A stretch of DNA of 64,000 nt. Source: Sinohyriopsis cumingii. Its lineage: Eukaryota; Mollusca; Bivalvia; Unionida; Unionidae. Made by a program: the position numbers and the translations under genes. Where the stretch lies: positions 95,166,951 to 95,230,950 of the forward strand of contig CM068825.1 in assembly GCA_028554795.2 (NCBI GenBank). Direction: 5' to 3'. The notes under the pieces were generated by a model, which had not been told where the DNA came from, searched no databases, and was given only the letters and a program-made list of their open reading frames with translations. This document shows positions 1 to 11,956 of the stretch, in pieces (the first letter of the stretch is position 1; each line of letters opens with the position of its first letter).

Positions 1-1010
1 TCATCACCCTGTTCTGGTCCATGTCATCTCTGAAGACTGTAGTGTACCTGGACAACACCCTCCACATGGCAAGTTCCATTCTACCCCAAGGCAGGAAATA
101 TCTTCTTGCCACTTTAAATATTCTGGATTGTCTAGTGAACTGAGTAAAGTCAGTCCCAGAGTTCTGTCCATTTGGGCATGGACATTTTAACCATCTTGAA
201 TCTGGTGTGACTTTTGTGTTTGCGTAATCAGAAAACTTGTTGAGTCCATTTCCTGCAGGACTTGGACTTCAGTGAGAGAGTTTTTGCAGCTCCTTGGTTT
301 ATTCAGTTTGGCAGCAGACTTGATCCTTCTTGGTCATCCTTTTAATGGGCCCATAGAAATAACAATGCAAGCATAATGGCTCCACTTGTCAAGTCCCCTT
401 GATAACAATCATGATCACACCCGAGATTTGATCATTCCTGCATCAGTGGCACAACCCAGGATGGCTGGCCATAGGAACCCAGCTGGAGAAACACAAGTGG
501 AAAAAATGGTATATACTTGTCTGATATTGAATACGGTTGGAGTGCCCACCTGTTGCCAGACTTTACTGCCGTTGACGGCACATGTGAGCCAGGGGAATGG
601 ACTCAACACATCAGCATCACAGAAATGAAGCCTGTCATCAGTGCCTTTTTACTTCTGAAGAGATTGACTTGGAGCAACAGCAGTCCTCTTTAGGTCCAAC
701 AACTCTGTGTTGGTGACCTATCTCAAACAGGGAGGCACCAAATCAACTGACCAGTGTGTTCTGGTTTTGCCGTTTCTTTGTAGGTGTGACAATCTCCACT
801 TCAACATACTAATCAGACACATTCCTGGCAGACTCATTGCCTTGGCCAACACTCTATCCAGGAGTGGCAAATCAGAGGGTTCAGTGGTTTTCTGGACACA
901 ACAAGGCTTTTTAGCCAAAATCGGTTACTATCCATTGGTCACCAAAGAGTTGTCACTCGCTTGCACTCTTCCATAGTCAGGTCGAGAACAGTTGCCATAC
1001 AAGATTCTGT
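1..1010 (+). pseudogene. DIRS-like retroelement remnant, reverse transcriptase and RNase H part
   Basis: Three-frame reading of the + strand gives a broken but continuous similarity. A reverse transcriptase box reads VYLDN at bases 42-56, where intact elements have YLDD. Then come ILDCLVN and VKSVPEF (the segment after the YLDD box), then the RNase H part with VTYLKQGGTKS (about 711-744) and IRHIPGRLIALANTLSR (about 811-861). The 'NKQGGTRS' and 'RHIPGxxNxLADxLSR' motifs are typical of DIRS-type tyrosine-recombinase retroelements, and less closely of Gypsy RNase H. Many stops and frameshifts show it is dead. The element begins before the window. Its 3' tail is probably 2830-3410, which resembles 18329-19135. 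Confidence 0.7.
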
Positions 1011-2829
1011 TTGCATTCTCAGGCACTACTTAAAATGCACAGAGGCAAGTCATGGCACTATCAGATGCCTCTTCCTTCCATTGAGAGCCGGGACACAGGA
1101 CATTACCCCTCAAGCCTTGCTTTGTTACTGAAGTTGGTTGTATGCTCAGTGTACTCTGATGTATCACCAGATCAGAGTTGCCTCATGAAGGTTTCAGCTC
1201 AGAAGCTTGATCTCTGCAAACCTCATGTTTGAACATAACTTTTCAATCCGGGATTAAATAGAAACTGTTGGCTGGCATAAAATTGTAACAATTTTCTAAA
1301 GTTGTGTCTTCAACAACCAATTCTTGTCCAAGTTTGACATATCTTAGGCTGTCAAATGTTTCTGCAGACTCGTTCTCCTTCAACAACCAACTAATACAAA
1401 TGGAATGGACTCCTCATTCCTCGGTTTTCACTCAATAGTTAGCCTGTGCAATTGACATATAATGGACCAATCGGCAACAAGGTGGAATACCACAATTCCA
1501 ACCTTTGTCTCACCAGTCCCAGATTCAGAATGTCTGGATAAGCTGTCCTCTTTCTGTAGATTGGAACTACCAGATGTATACACTTCTCCAATACCTCAGG
1601 TTCTGAAGGCAATATAGGAAGCAAAAGAATTGTAGTGTCTCCTCATCCTGATTAATCCACTCAAATGCAAAATCTTGAATCAACCTCATCAGTTTGCAAA
1701 AGAATTTCCAGGAATCAAGATATTCCCTGATCTGCTTTAAGCAACCATGACATGACAGCAGGTGTTTCATCCCAGCCCAGAGTTCCTGTACCTGCATGTC
1801 TGCATCTTATTAAAATGTGCCCTTAGGAACAAACAGTTCTCATAACTAGTGGTGGAGAATCCCTCAAGTGAAATGGCCCCTCCACCTTAAAGGTGGAATA
1901 TATTCTCACAATTGTGCATACAAGAACACTTTTTACCACTGTAGGCATCCATACCATAATAGCTGACTTCCTGTGACAAGTAATAGCATCATAGGGCTCA
2001 AACATTTGGAGTCTAAATTTCGAACAGAAATTATAATTAGTGAGTAAATTTTGTAGACGTTTGCCAGCTAGCAGCAACCCCTCCACTCCAAAAAAAAGAA
2101 AGACTTGGTCAGGCTCATTGATATCAATCACAGGGCTCATATTGTTTCATACAATTTACATAATAGTCGTGTACTTTTAAAAAACGTACAAGGGAGGACA
2201 CTTCTCACATCTCCTATTTCAGAATCAGTTCTAATATTTCAAGCAACATTTAACGTAGCATAATAAGTTTGGTACTAATATTTAGCTCAGGCATACAACA
2301 TTGTATGCCTATCTAAAGTTTGGCTTACTATCATACCTTGAAGGAATACCAGACAATTTTACCATGCTGCTGCTCAACATGGTCATGGTCGTGCCTGCAT
2401 AATATGAAAGTATATCACACTGGATGGAATACTAACCCACTCATCAGTTTACCAAAATAACATGCTGTGCCAACTGATAACCTTATTTTCAGTCAACCAA
2501 AAAAAGTGCAGTATTCCATTCATTGGCACCCAAAATGCTTTACTGGGTTTCCGTCTGTTAAAGTAAAGTGTGTTTTTAATCGCCACTGTTTAAATATGGC
2601 ATTCAAGTGGCAAGCTCCTTTACAGTTTTATGGTTTTGAAGGTGGTAGCATAGGAACAAGAACTAAGACAATGTTTATTTTGGATTACATTGGTCCAATG
2701 ACATTAAATCCTTGCCCAAGTGGAATCTATCATGGGTATTCAATTTGCTTTGGATCTCAGCTTACAAAGTTAAGACAGTTGCCACAAACATTGTATATGA
2801 GTGAAACTATACTCTAACTGTTAATATCC
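1011..2829. other. Unassigned sequence between two DIRS-like parts
   Basis: I cannot assign this stretch. On the minus strand, two overlapping frames at 1797-1439 and one at 2140-1823 read as protein-like sequence without internal stops (for example DFAFEWINQDEETLQFFCFL), and + strand 2467-2817 is open for 116 residues. None matches a family I recognise. It may be the recombinase N-terminal part plus an inserted element, or chance. No exon of the two genes is visible here. Confidence 0.25.
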
Positions 2830-3410
2830 ATGCCATGGGATGGAGATCCAAATACATTCTACAGTCTTTATTTTGGAGGTCTTTCATCCAAAAAGGCTCA
2901 GTTTGATTTGGTTGGACCTATAGCCATGGTGCAGAAGGTTACATTCCTGGGTCATTTGACATGGACATTACTCCATGACTTCTGCTCGATGTGCAGGAGG
3001 GAAAATTTTCCCTTTCAAAGCCCCTACCTGACGTATAGAGTCCATTCATCAGTTGGGTTATCTAGAAGCTGTCTCTCGTACCTCTGGGGGTAAAGGGATG
3101 CATCTCCATCCACCTCTTATGATTAGGCAATGCATTTGAAGAAGAAACCAATTGTTTATAGTAAAATTTATTTTTTTGTTAATACTTACTTAGTCATACT
3201 ACACATACAACCTCCCAGCCTCCTCACAGCTACATCCATATAGAGAGTGCCTTCTACTCCTGTAGTAACTGGCATTTTCAAGGGATTAGGCAATACCAAT
3301 CCTGATATCAAGGGGAGAACACTTTAACTGTCACCTAGGTGGGCAGATAATGTATAGCTCTTTAGGTAGATATTTTAATCTGGGAGAGCTGGATTTGCAA
3401 GGTGGTAGTA
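2830..3410 (+). mobile_element. DIRS-like element 3' tail, copy 1
   Basis: This stretch aligns by eye with 18585-19135. Shared blocks are SSKKAQFDLVGPIAMVQKVT (here) against [20 protein letters not shown], then 'gagggaaaattttccctttt', 'ccattcatcagttgg', and a noncoding tail with 'tatagtaaaat', 'acttacttagtcata' and 'acatccatatagag'. The coding part corresponds to the end of a DIRS-type tyrosine recombinase. The noncoding part is probably its terminal repeat. Confidence 0.55.
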
Positions 3411-5342
3411 GTTCTCCATAGGTATGATGATTAGGTAAGTATTATCAAAGAAAACATATTTTAGTTGAACAAATTGAGATAGGAGTTTACAATAAAAATT
3501 AACAGTTAATCAAGGAAAACTAATATTCTCTCCCTATCCAACTCCCTCTCTCTCTCTGGGTAATCAGTCTCAGAAAGCAGTGTGCTGAAAATTAAAATCC
3601 ACTTATTCAAGAACATATTTTCACTGATTTGCTAGACTGCAGCAAACATGGCAAATATTGTGAATCAATTTGGTATTTTTTCACCATTCCTTTGCATGAA
3701 AAAGAGTGTAGTTCCAGATCTAAAGGGGAAACTTTGGTTTATCCCTCTATTTAGGCATGTACTATATAACTAATTGGCACCTTGTATAGAGAAGATCCTG
3801 AATGCCAAAGCCTCAGTTGGCTGGAACTAGATCCACAGGCAGAAGTTTCTCCAGCAGACCTGAAATTTGAGTTAGTTTGGACATGTCCACCCTATCCTTT
3901 AGAAATGAAGGATGCTGATCCATAATTCTTATAAGAAATTTGATAGTAATGTGGTGCTTTCAGATTTGAATTCCATATTGGAGGGCAATCATTGAACACT
4001 TCGAACCAATCAGTGATTGCAACAGTTTTGCATCCTGATGATTTTCATGTCATTGGCATGGTTTTTCTAAGCTCATCTCTCTCTCTGGCCAATGTACAAA
4101 GGGTCTCATTCTGCAATGCGTGACACCTATCACTCCTGTAAATGTTCTGCAGACTGTGGAAACATGAACACCAATTGAAATGCCAATTCTTCCAGTGGTG
4201 AGTTCAGACACATCTTGATCCAGGCTATCAGAAACATTTTCTCTCTGGCCATTGTCACTTTTGTTGTCAAGAAAGGATCCAAATATTCAAACAAGAAATC
4301 CAGTTAGTCCCATCTAGAATTTTACATGATCATCATTTCTTTTGTAAGAAGTAAGATATATCATTTCAGCTTATCAAGATCAATTTTTAGCCAAGATATT
4401 TGAAGGGTGAGTCTGCCCAATTCTTACGATAGTTTTAGAATGGTTGCATGGTCAGTTCTCTTATCTGTCCCTTAATCTCTACAATATAGAATTCTTCAAC
4501 TTCCTCTCTTGCTGCTGCTGCAACTGCTTTCTTATTATCATGTTGTTACACAGTCCTTTGATGTATGTAGGTGGGCAATTTCACTCCTTTGTGTCCCAGT
4601 TTTTGACATCAGGACCTAATCATGGTTTGTGTTGTCATGGGCAGATGCTGGTTTTCCTGGAAAATAAATAGTTTACCATATATATCACTAAGTTTCCTAA
4701 GAAAAGTGTTCTTTTCTCACATGAGCAAGGACAAGCTGACTGATGTCATTCATGCAGGATAACTTAGCACTAGCTATAGGTAACCAATGAAATACAGAAA
4801 AGAGAAATGTACACAAAGGTGTTTTCTTTCACTAAAGTTAAAGTAGATGATCTTTAGGTGGAGGGACCTATAAATGGATCCTCTGCAGGTACTGAATATT
4901 ACTGATTTACCAGAGTCTTCAAGAACTTAAAAAAATAAAAATGCCACATTTTGTCAGCATGCTCAAGGTTTCTTTCAGACAAATCAGTATGGTCTGAATA
5001 CATTAATGCTTTAATATACCAATAAAGGCATTTATGCATGTGCTGTCTCTTATTTTATAGCGGTTGTCTCAAAATAACTTTGAAGTGTTTAAGGAAAGTT
5101 TCTGAAACTAGCAAAAAAATAGATTGTTATAGTGGGAGTTTATTATATATTTTTACCTTTCAGTAATTATTGTAATTTACTCTAGGTACTACCAGCAGCA
5201 TTCATTGTAATGAACTGTTTTAACACTGTTCATATGGTTAGAATAGTTTAAAAGAATAGAAAGAATTAGATTCACTTTCAAAAGTTGTTGTATGTCACAA
5301 TATTCATGTTCTATTCATGTTGTAACTTATATTCATATCCCT
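3411..5342. other. Non-coding stretch, nothing assigned
   Basis: AT-rich sequence without exons that I can support. A CT-rich patch ('ctccctctctctctctggg') lies near 3541. The open frame 4444-4671 has no family similarity and a composition like its surroundings. Confidence 0.5.
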
Positions 5343-5478
5343 CTTATTTGTTGTATTTTACATGTTTATCATCACTCTTATCTGTTGTATTTTACATGTT
5401 TATCATCACTCTTATCTGTTGTATTTTACATGTTTATCATCACTCTTATCTGTTGTATTTTACATGTTTATCATCACT
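5343..5478. repeat. Tandem repeat, 34-bp unit x 4
   Basis: Four head-to-tail copies start at 5343, 5377, 5411 and 5445 (unit begins 'cttatctgttgtattttaca'). They are nearly identical, so the expansion is recent. The two overlapping open frames here are by-products of the repeat. Confidence 0.95.
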
Positions 5479-5529
5479 GGTCTCTTCTCCATTCTGCATA
5501 ATTAATAAAATAAAGACTGAAAATTTTTT

Positions 5530-5812
5530 TAAACCACATTTTGACTTTTTTTCCACCTAAAGTCACATTTTGATTTTTTATTTAACTTAAGTCTAGCATG
5601 TGTTTTGTTAAAACCACATTTTAACTTTATTTAACCTAAAGTCAGTCAGGCATTTGATTTTTAAACCATATTTTGATTTTTTATTTAACCTAAAGTCAAG
5701 CATGTGTCTTGTTAAAACCACATTATGATTTTATGGCTTAACCTAAAATCAAGCATGTGTCTTGTTAAAACAAAATTTTGATTTTGTATTTAAAGTCAAG
5801 CATGTGCCTTTG
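5530..5812. repeat. Degenerate tandem repeat, unit about 57 bp x 5
   Basis: Five diverged copies of a unit containing 'aaaccacattttgattttt', 'taacctaaagtcaagcatg' and 'tgtcttgtta'. It lies 50 bp from the 34-bp array but has no shared sequence with it. Confidence 0.85.
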
Positions 5813-7901
5813 TCACTTAATATCATGTGATCACCACTCCTGGTAATGATGAATTGGGCATGAAATTAAAGAGGCTGCACATTTATGGTCCTTTCCTACG
5901 TAAGCATAGATTAAATCATGCATCAAACAAAAGTTTTCATCAATGCTGAATTGGAATGGAATCTCTCTTGAATGGAAGAAGTACCAGTCCTAATTGGACG
6001 AATCATCTGGAGTATGATATGGTGATGTATTATAAAATTGTAATTTGAACTTTGTTGAAATTCTAGAATTTTAGGTGCCAATTCCTGTACCAATATACAG
6101 TAAAATATTTGTATTTTAATATTTAGTATCATTTTTTACACTAGATAAGGGTTTCTGATGCATAGCTATTTAAAGAACAGATTCTCTGTCAAGAGCATTA
6201 TAGATAACATCAATGTCAAAGAATCAATCCAAGCTCATGCCTAGCATGATCTTAAAATTTGTATCTAAATGGAAATATGCATTCAGATTTTATGCTCAGT
6301 ATTCAAGGACGTGTTCTTTTAGACATAAAAAAGACTCAAAGATATTGTATTTTCATGGACGGGTTCAGAATGATATGGCAGATTCATCACTGTGCAGATT
6401 TGTGAGTAATCTAATTCTGGTTTATAAAACCTATTTTCATGTTTATGAACAGCTATTGTAACTTAAGCATACATGTAGATGTATTAATCTGTAGAAACTG
6501 CATATATTAATTAACTTGGTTTGTCCACACAAATGCACACATTTGTAAGATAAAGGGCACTTAATATATTCCATTAAATTATTCCAGGATTTGTAGTCGG
6601 TGAAATGAAAATTGTTTACGACCTATCCCCATCCCCAATCATATGTGCCATCACTGTAGAAACTACATAGACCAATAGAAGGGGGCAGATAAAATAGGGG
6701 CTGGTGGTTATGATGTGTTTGCAATTCTTATTACAAGACTGCTATAAAGTATATTAAAATTAAACACAAAATTAGTCTTTGTAGCATTTAGGCTTGCTGT
6801 TAAGACTGCACATATGAAAACTTAACTTCTTGCACAATGAGTTTTCATCATCAACCACCACTCTCTTTTTTATTTGTATTTCAATGTGACTATTTATTTT
6901 CTACACTGATACCACATATTTAAAGAAGAAAATGGTTGTATGACACACTCATGTATTTTCAGTTTTTCTATTTGCACGTGTAACTATTTATATTGCACAT
7001 TCAGCATCTCTTTATAATTACTGTCTGGAAACTGCCTTCACGCATGCAATCAGAACCAGAAGCAACTGATGTTTTATATTGTCATTTTTGTTGCATTTTA
7101 ATAGGTGACATAGAGCACTTAATTTTTATTAACTTTCTTGAGGATATGAAATTTTTAGTTCAAATTAAATTGGAAGGTGCAGTTATTGAAATGGCATGTA
7201 GAGTTTGTGATGAAACATGTGCAAGAGGTTCATTGTATTTTGTGAGATTGCTTGTAGGAAATTTTGTATGGATGCAGGAGAAATTACTTGAGCAGTAATA
7301 GTTGGGTCATTTTTGAATATTTGCTAATTCCTGGAATGGTGTTGTAGAGGAATCTGTTGCAGAATTTACCACACTTGGCATGCATTCAGCACAGTTCTGA
7401 GAATTTTAGAATTGGTAGGTGTTAATTAGCTATGGAATTCTAATCTTTAAGTAATGTAGTGGATACAGAGGTATAACAAGACCCTGCATCTGAGTGTGAT
7501 GGAATGATTTTGTATCAGGTATTGATTAATTGCATGCATGTTTGAATGAGGAAAAAAGTTTTTGTTGATCTTGAAAAACTACTCTTTGTGTGAAACTTTA
7601 ATGTCCCATTTAGCAATAGCAACTGTGAAATTTTGTAAAGTCCTTTTAAATTTTTCAACTTCAGATAGGTTCTGAAAATGTGTGGTATAATATTTATTTT
7701 TATGTGGTCGGTATCCACAGACTGTATATATATTTTCTTTCAATACTTTTAAACAGTGCAGATAAAGACATTTAGCAAGAAAAGAAAGAATGCATTTTGA
7801 ACATTTATTGCAATTTTGTATGCATTCATTGTACAAAAAACTTTTTGTTATTCATTTTAGACTAATTAAAGTTTTCATGTTTATATGAAATGGCGTTAAT
7901 T
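5813..7901. other. Non-coding stretch, nothing assigned
   Basis: AT-rich sequence with scattered open frames (6213-6461, 6993-7298, 7836-7579) that show no motif, no conserved neighbour and no splice context I can defend. No upstream DHKTD1 exon was recognised here. Confidence 0.5.
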
Positions 7902-7915
7902 ATTTAAAATCCAAA
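7902..7915. repeat. Target site duplication of SINE A (left); right copy at 8234-8247
   Basis: The 14 bases atttaaaatccaaa are identical on both sides of the SINE. Confidence 0.92.
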
Positions 7916-8233
7916 CCGCTCCAGTGGCCTAATAGTTAGGGTGTCCACCTCGGATGTAGGAGGTCGTGGGTTCGATCCCCGATTGAGTCATACCAAAGAC
8001 ATACAAACATGACACTAACGGCTGCCTCGCTTGGTGCTCAGCATTAAGAGGTTAGTGTTAGGACTGGTCATCCTGGTGTCAGGATAATGTGACTGGGTGA
8101 GACATCATGCTACATGTGTGCAGCATGATGCCCCAGTGCTAGACACCACTGTAAACTGCCACACTTTTGACATCGTAATGATATGACTGAAAAATTGTTA
8201 AAGCTACATTAAAAATCCAAATCACACACACAC
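7916..8233 (+). mobile_element. Full-length tRNA-derived SINE, family A
   Basis: A tRNA-like head has box A TGGCCTAATAG (7925-7935) and box B GGTTCGATCCC (7969-7979), followed by a tRNA-unrelated body and a short (CA)n end. The insertion is bracketed by a perfect 14-bp target duplication, atttaaaatccaaa, at 7902-7915 and 8234-8247. This proves both ends and LINE-type retroposition. The same family recurs reversed at 58905-59216. It is a SINE and not a functional tRNA gene: the cloverleaf does not close and the body continues for about 240 bp. Confidence 0.93.
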
Positions 8234-8524
8234 ATTTAAAATCCAAATTGTTCTTACTGTTATGTCCACATGTTGTGTATGCTTTATGAAAATGACGGAT
8301 AAGAGCACATTAAGTAGCCAGCAAAATTATTAAAGTTTCAATAAATCAACAAGCACAGGCATTTAAAAGACGGTAAATTTTATAACAGTTTTGGCATATG
8401 CTTAATAAATTTAAGTAGAAGTTTTCATATTCATATTATGATTGGAAGACTCTTTGATTATAAATATGGTCATTTCACATGCCTAACTCGTAATCTTCTG
8501 AACTATTTTGCTATATCACCAGCC

Positions 8525-11050
8525 TTGGAGTTGGGACTCTAGAAGAATCAACACATTTTTCAATATATCGTTCAATTAGACTAACTCAGAATGCAAGAAA
8601 TGATGGTAACATTTCCCAAACAGTGAATGTTATTGATCGTCAAACTTACTGTAATGAAGAGAAAATTAATAATGATACTTGTACCGTTACTAAATGGGAA
8701 TATTTTCGTCTTATTGAAGACTGTATGCAATCATTTGTACGAATGTTTAGCACAACCTATGGAGACATAAAGAATGATTTATCTTGAAACAAAATATAAA
8801 AACTACTGGTTACAATGCTTTAGATTCTAAAATTCTGAAACTGACCTTAAGTTATATAGAGAGCATAAATCAGCTTTAAAATCAATAATCACACTCAAGA
8901 AAAGATAAGCACAAAATTCCAGGTGAATGAATCAACTCAAACAAGAAGAAACCCCTTGACAATTATGGCATATTTTGAAATGGGAAATGCATTATTCTCA
9001 AAATGAAGTGGAATGTATCTCCACACAAAACTGGTATGAATACTTGAAATCTTTATTTGAAGAAGCTTGTGTCCGATAGATGACTCCAACAGTATTGTTA
9101 GTGAAGAACTACCTCACTTACAGGATGATGACTTAAATACTCCTACTACAGATGATGAAATTATGAGAAGTCTACTTTTTTTAAAAAACCTGATATGATA
9201 CCTACTCATTTTTATCAGTGCAATAATGAAATGATCTTACCATTAATTCATGTTCTATTGAACAAAATCTTTGAATCCGGCAATTTTTCTAAACAGTGGG
9301 AGAAGAATATTATCAATCCTACATATAAGTAGAGTGACAAGAGCGATCCAAACAATTACAGAGGAATATCCTTCATTGATACTATCGAATAATCATATAT
9401 TCTCATGGGCAGAAAACAATGGTCTGATAGGCAAAGCTCAAGCAGGGTTGAGAAGAAAAAAATACTCCATATATGAAAAATATGTTTATTATTCAGACTT
9501 TAGCTCAAAAATATATCTCTAAAAGAAAGGTAGATTTTAATGCCATTTTTTTTATTTTAGAAAAGCTTTTGATAAAATACAGTATGATAAATTATTTTGT
9601 CGTCATTAACATGCAAGAGTATGAATGGCAAATAGTTAACATTTTAATTGATACGTACTGTATAGTAACCTGAAAAGCTGCGTCCAAATACTTAAAGGTT
9701 TAGCTACTTACTTAAAGGTACATTTGGTACAAGACAAGGTTGTGTTTTGTGCCCTATCATGTTTTCACTTTTTATGAATGATTTTATTACACAGCTGAAG
9801 CTTGACTGCAACAAAAGTATATTTATCTTGGTAGATATTGATAGTATTTTTGCAATACTTTAAACTGATGATGTTGCTAATTGCACTGATGCAGTAGTAA
9901 AGCTACCTCAGAACCAAATAAATGTTCTTGAACATTTCTGTGATAAAACTGGTATGATGGAACTAAAAGCATTGTTTTCAGAAATGGAGATATATCAAGC
10001 AAGAGGAAGTATGGTTTTTTAAAGAAAGTCATATTGAATATGTGCCTTATTACAAATACATGGGTCTGCTTTTCACTCCCAAAGTTGTTTTGGACAAAAG
10101 CTAAACAAGTACTAGCAGCTCAGGTAAAGACAGCAACTGCAAGAATTTTTGAATTATCAAAAATGATTTGGCTGTTTTTGTGTTGAGGATGGTTTTAAAT
10201 AATTTGATTCTGTAATTAAACCAGTTGCTTGCTATAGGTCAGAAATTTGTGGATACGAATTTAGTGGAGTAACTGAAATTGTGCAAAATACAAGTTTTGC
10301 AAACAATATTTAGGTATTCATAAAACAATCAATGATGCAGTTGTGTTAGGGGAGTGCAGAAGTAACCCAGTTCGTACCTCGTATTTTTATGATGTATTAA
10401 ATAATGGTTGAAGATTGTAAGAATGCCTTCAACATGCTACCCACACCAGTGTTATTCATTGTTGAAAGATTTTATGAAACTAACCATGTCACCTGGGCTA
10501 CTATAGTTAAAAGGATGCCATTTCACTTTGGTTTTGCGTATGTCTGGCTAAACAAGATGTTTAAGATTAAAAAAACATTTTTTTAAATACTATTTTTGCA
10601 AAGAATATAGGATTTGACATACCAAAACGCAAAGTGATATTAACAATTCAGATAAATATGTGTATTATACCATGTATAAAACCAAATTAGAACTGAAAAA
10701 ATTACCTCTCATGTGAATTATCATATTTTGTTGGGAGTTACTTGCTACATTTAGGTGTTTAGTGCAACGTTAAAAAAAAAGACATAGCAGGGTTTAGAGG
10801 AATAATAGGTATTGTGAATTATGCCAGAAAAAACAATGTTTATTAGGTAGACGATGAAATACTTTTTGTTTCACTTTGTCCAGGTTATGACCATTTAAGA
10901 AAGAAATACTTTAATGAAGTTTGTGATCTCTGACCGTCTGTAAAAAATGTGTATCTTTCATGAGCCATAGTAATATATATTCATTATAAGAAATCATTCT
11001 TACTATATCAACACAGCTTTTCGTCTTGGACAATCTATGATAACTCAAAT
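8525..11050 (+). pseudogene. Dead non-LTR retrotransposon (LINE) with reverse transcriptase remnants
   Basis: Reading across frames on the + strand gives a LINE ORF2 in order. A linker has NWYEYLKSLFEEA. The start of the reverse transcriptase has FYQCNNEMILPLIHVLLNKI, then IFESGNFSKQWEKNIINP and DPNNYRGIS. A later G-V/T-RQGCVLxPIMFSLFMNDF segment lies near 9725-9790. The catalytic box reads L*TDDVAN near 9861-9876 where YADD is expected. C-terminal conserved Cys/Trp/Tyr-rich text (VTWATIVKRMPFHFGFAYVW) lies at about 10488-10550, and a weak Cys/His-like end at about 10780-11050. Many stops and frameshifts make it non-functional. The family (CR1, Nimb or another clade) cannot be fixed by eye. 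Confidence 0.8.
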
Positions 11051-11159
11051 GAGTGTGCAAATAATATACTTAGAGGTAGTAACATCTTTATAAATAATGC
11101 ATCGATTATTGGACGTTATGTATGTATACTCATGATGAACACCATATTTAACTTCTTTA

Positions 11160-11215
11160 CACCAACACCATATTTAACTTCTTTACACTAACACCATATT
11201 TAACTTCTTTACACA
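11160..11215. repeat. Short tandem repeat, 26-bp unit x about 2.5
   Basis: 'acaccatatttaacttcttt' repeats around 11136-11215, just 3' of the LINE remnant. Confidence 0.6.
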
Positions 11216-11278
11216 ATGGCATGCATAATATTTACTTGTATTTTGCGATTGGGGCTTGTGGACTAAATTACTAAATAA

Positions 11279-11321
<43 letters not shown>
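11279..11321. repeat. (ATT)n microsatellite
   Basis: About 14 uninterrupted ATT units. On the minus strand it appears as a run of asparagine codons, which is not a gene. Confidence 0.95.
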
Positions 11322-11323
<2 letters not shown>

Positions 11324-11816
11324 TAACAGGCCAGTAAACTGTTGTATTGTTCGTAATTCATTTTCTTTTTGATTCAGTGAATTCAATAATTTCAGACAGC
11401 AATATAATAGAGAATACTGGAAACAACTGAACTTGACCTAGCATATTTGCAACATTTTTAAAATCCAGATTAATAGTGAATATAGACAAAGTTACAATCA
11501 CTTGCTGTTTTATTCTTTAAAAATCAATTGATTCCATTTTTTCAGAAATTCCTTTTTACGTTTTTGTTTTGTTTGGAAGGCATGCACTGTGCCTGTCTTT
11601 CACCTGCAGAGTTTATTTTCATTGTGCATATGAATTTATCTATAGAAATATGTATTTTTAGAAAAGTAGTTCTCTGTACAATTTAACCAGAATTAAATGC
11701 AACTTAACCTGATCATGTAGTTAACTTCTAACCAACGGAAATTCTCATTAACTTCATAAACTAATGGAGTTTGAATTATTACTTAAATATTAATCCTGTG
11801 TTGTACAAACTGTCAG

Positions 11817-11956
11817 GTTACCATGTAAGGATAAGTGGCCAAGATGTGGGACGGGGAACTTTCAGTCATCGTCACTGCATGTTGGTGGATCAAGAAACAG
11901 ATGAGTTGTGTGTCCCTTTGAACCACATGGACCCATCCCAGACTGGATTTTTAGAA
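11817..11956 (+). CDS. DHKTD1: DHKTD1 exon a (GQDVGRGTF motif)
   Basis: The exon opens after 'tgtcag' with two bases that complete a glycine codon (phase 1) and ends at GAA before 'gtaaag'. It reads [19 protein letters not shown] and then [14 protein letters not shown]. The GQDVxRGTFSxRH block is the hallmark of the pyrimidine-binding domain of 2-oxoacid dehydrogenase E1 enzymes. The open frame continues past 11956 to 12238, but that extension has no family similarity and is intron. Confidence 0.94.

Noticed and set aside
2467-2817. 116-residue + strand open frame as a gene
   Set aside because: No recognisable motif; lies between two parts of a decayed retroelement; kept only as part of the unassigned stretch.
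7916-7995. Possible tRNA gene (boxes A and B present)
   Set aside because: It is the head of a SINE: the element continues for about 240 bp, has a (CA)n end and is flanked by a 14-bp target duplication.
11183-11386. Minus-strand frame with a poly-asparagine run
   Set aside because: It is a translation of the (ATT)n microsatellite.
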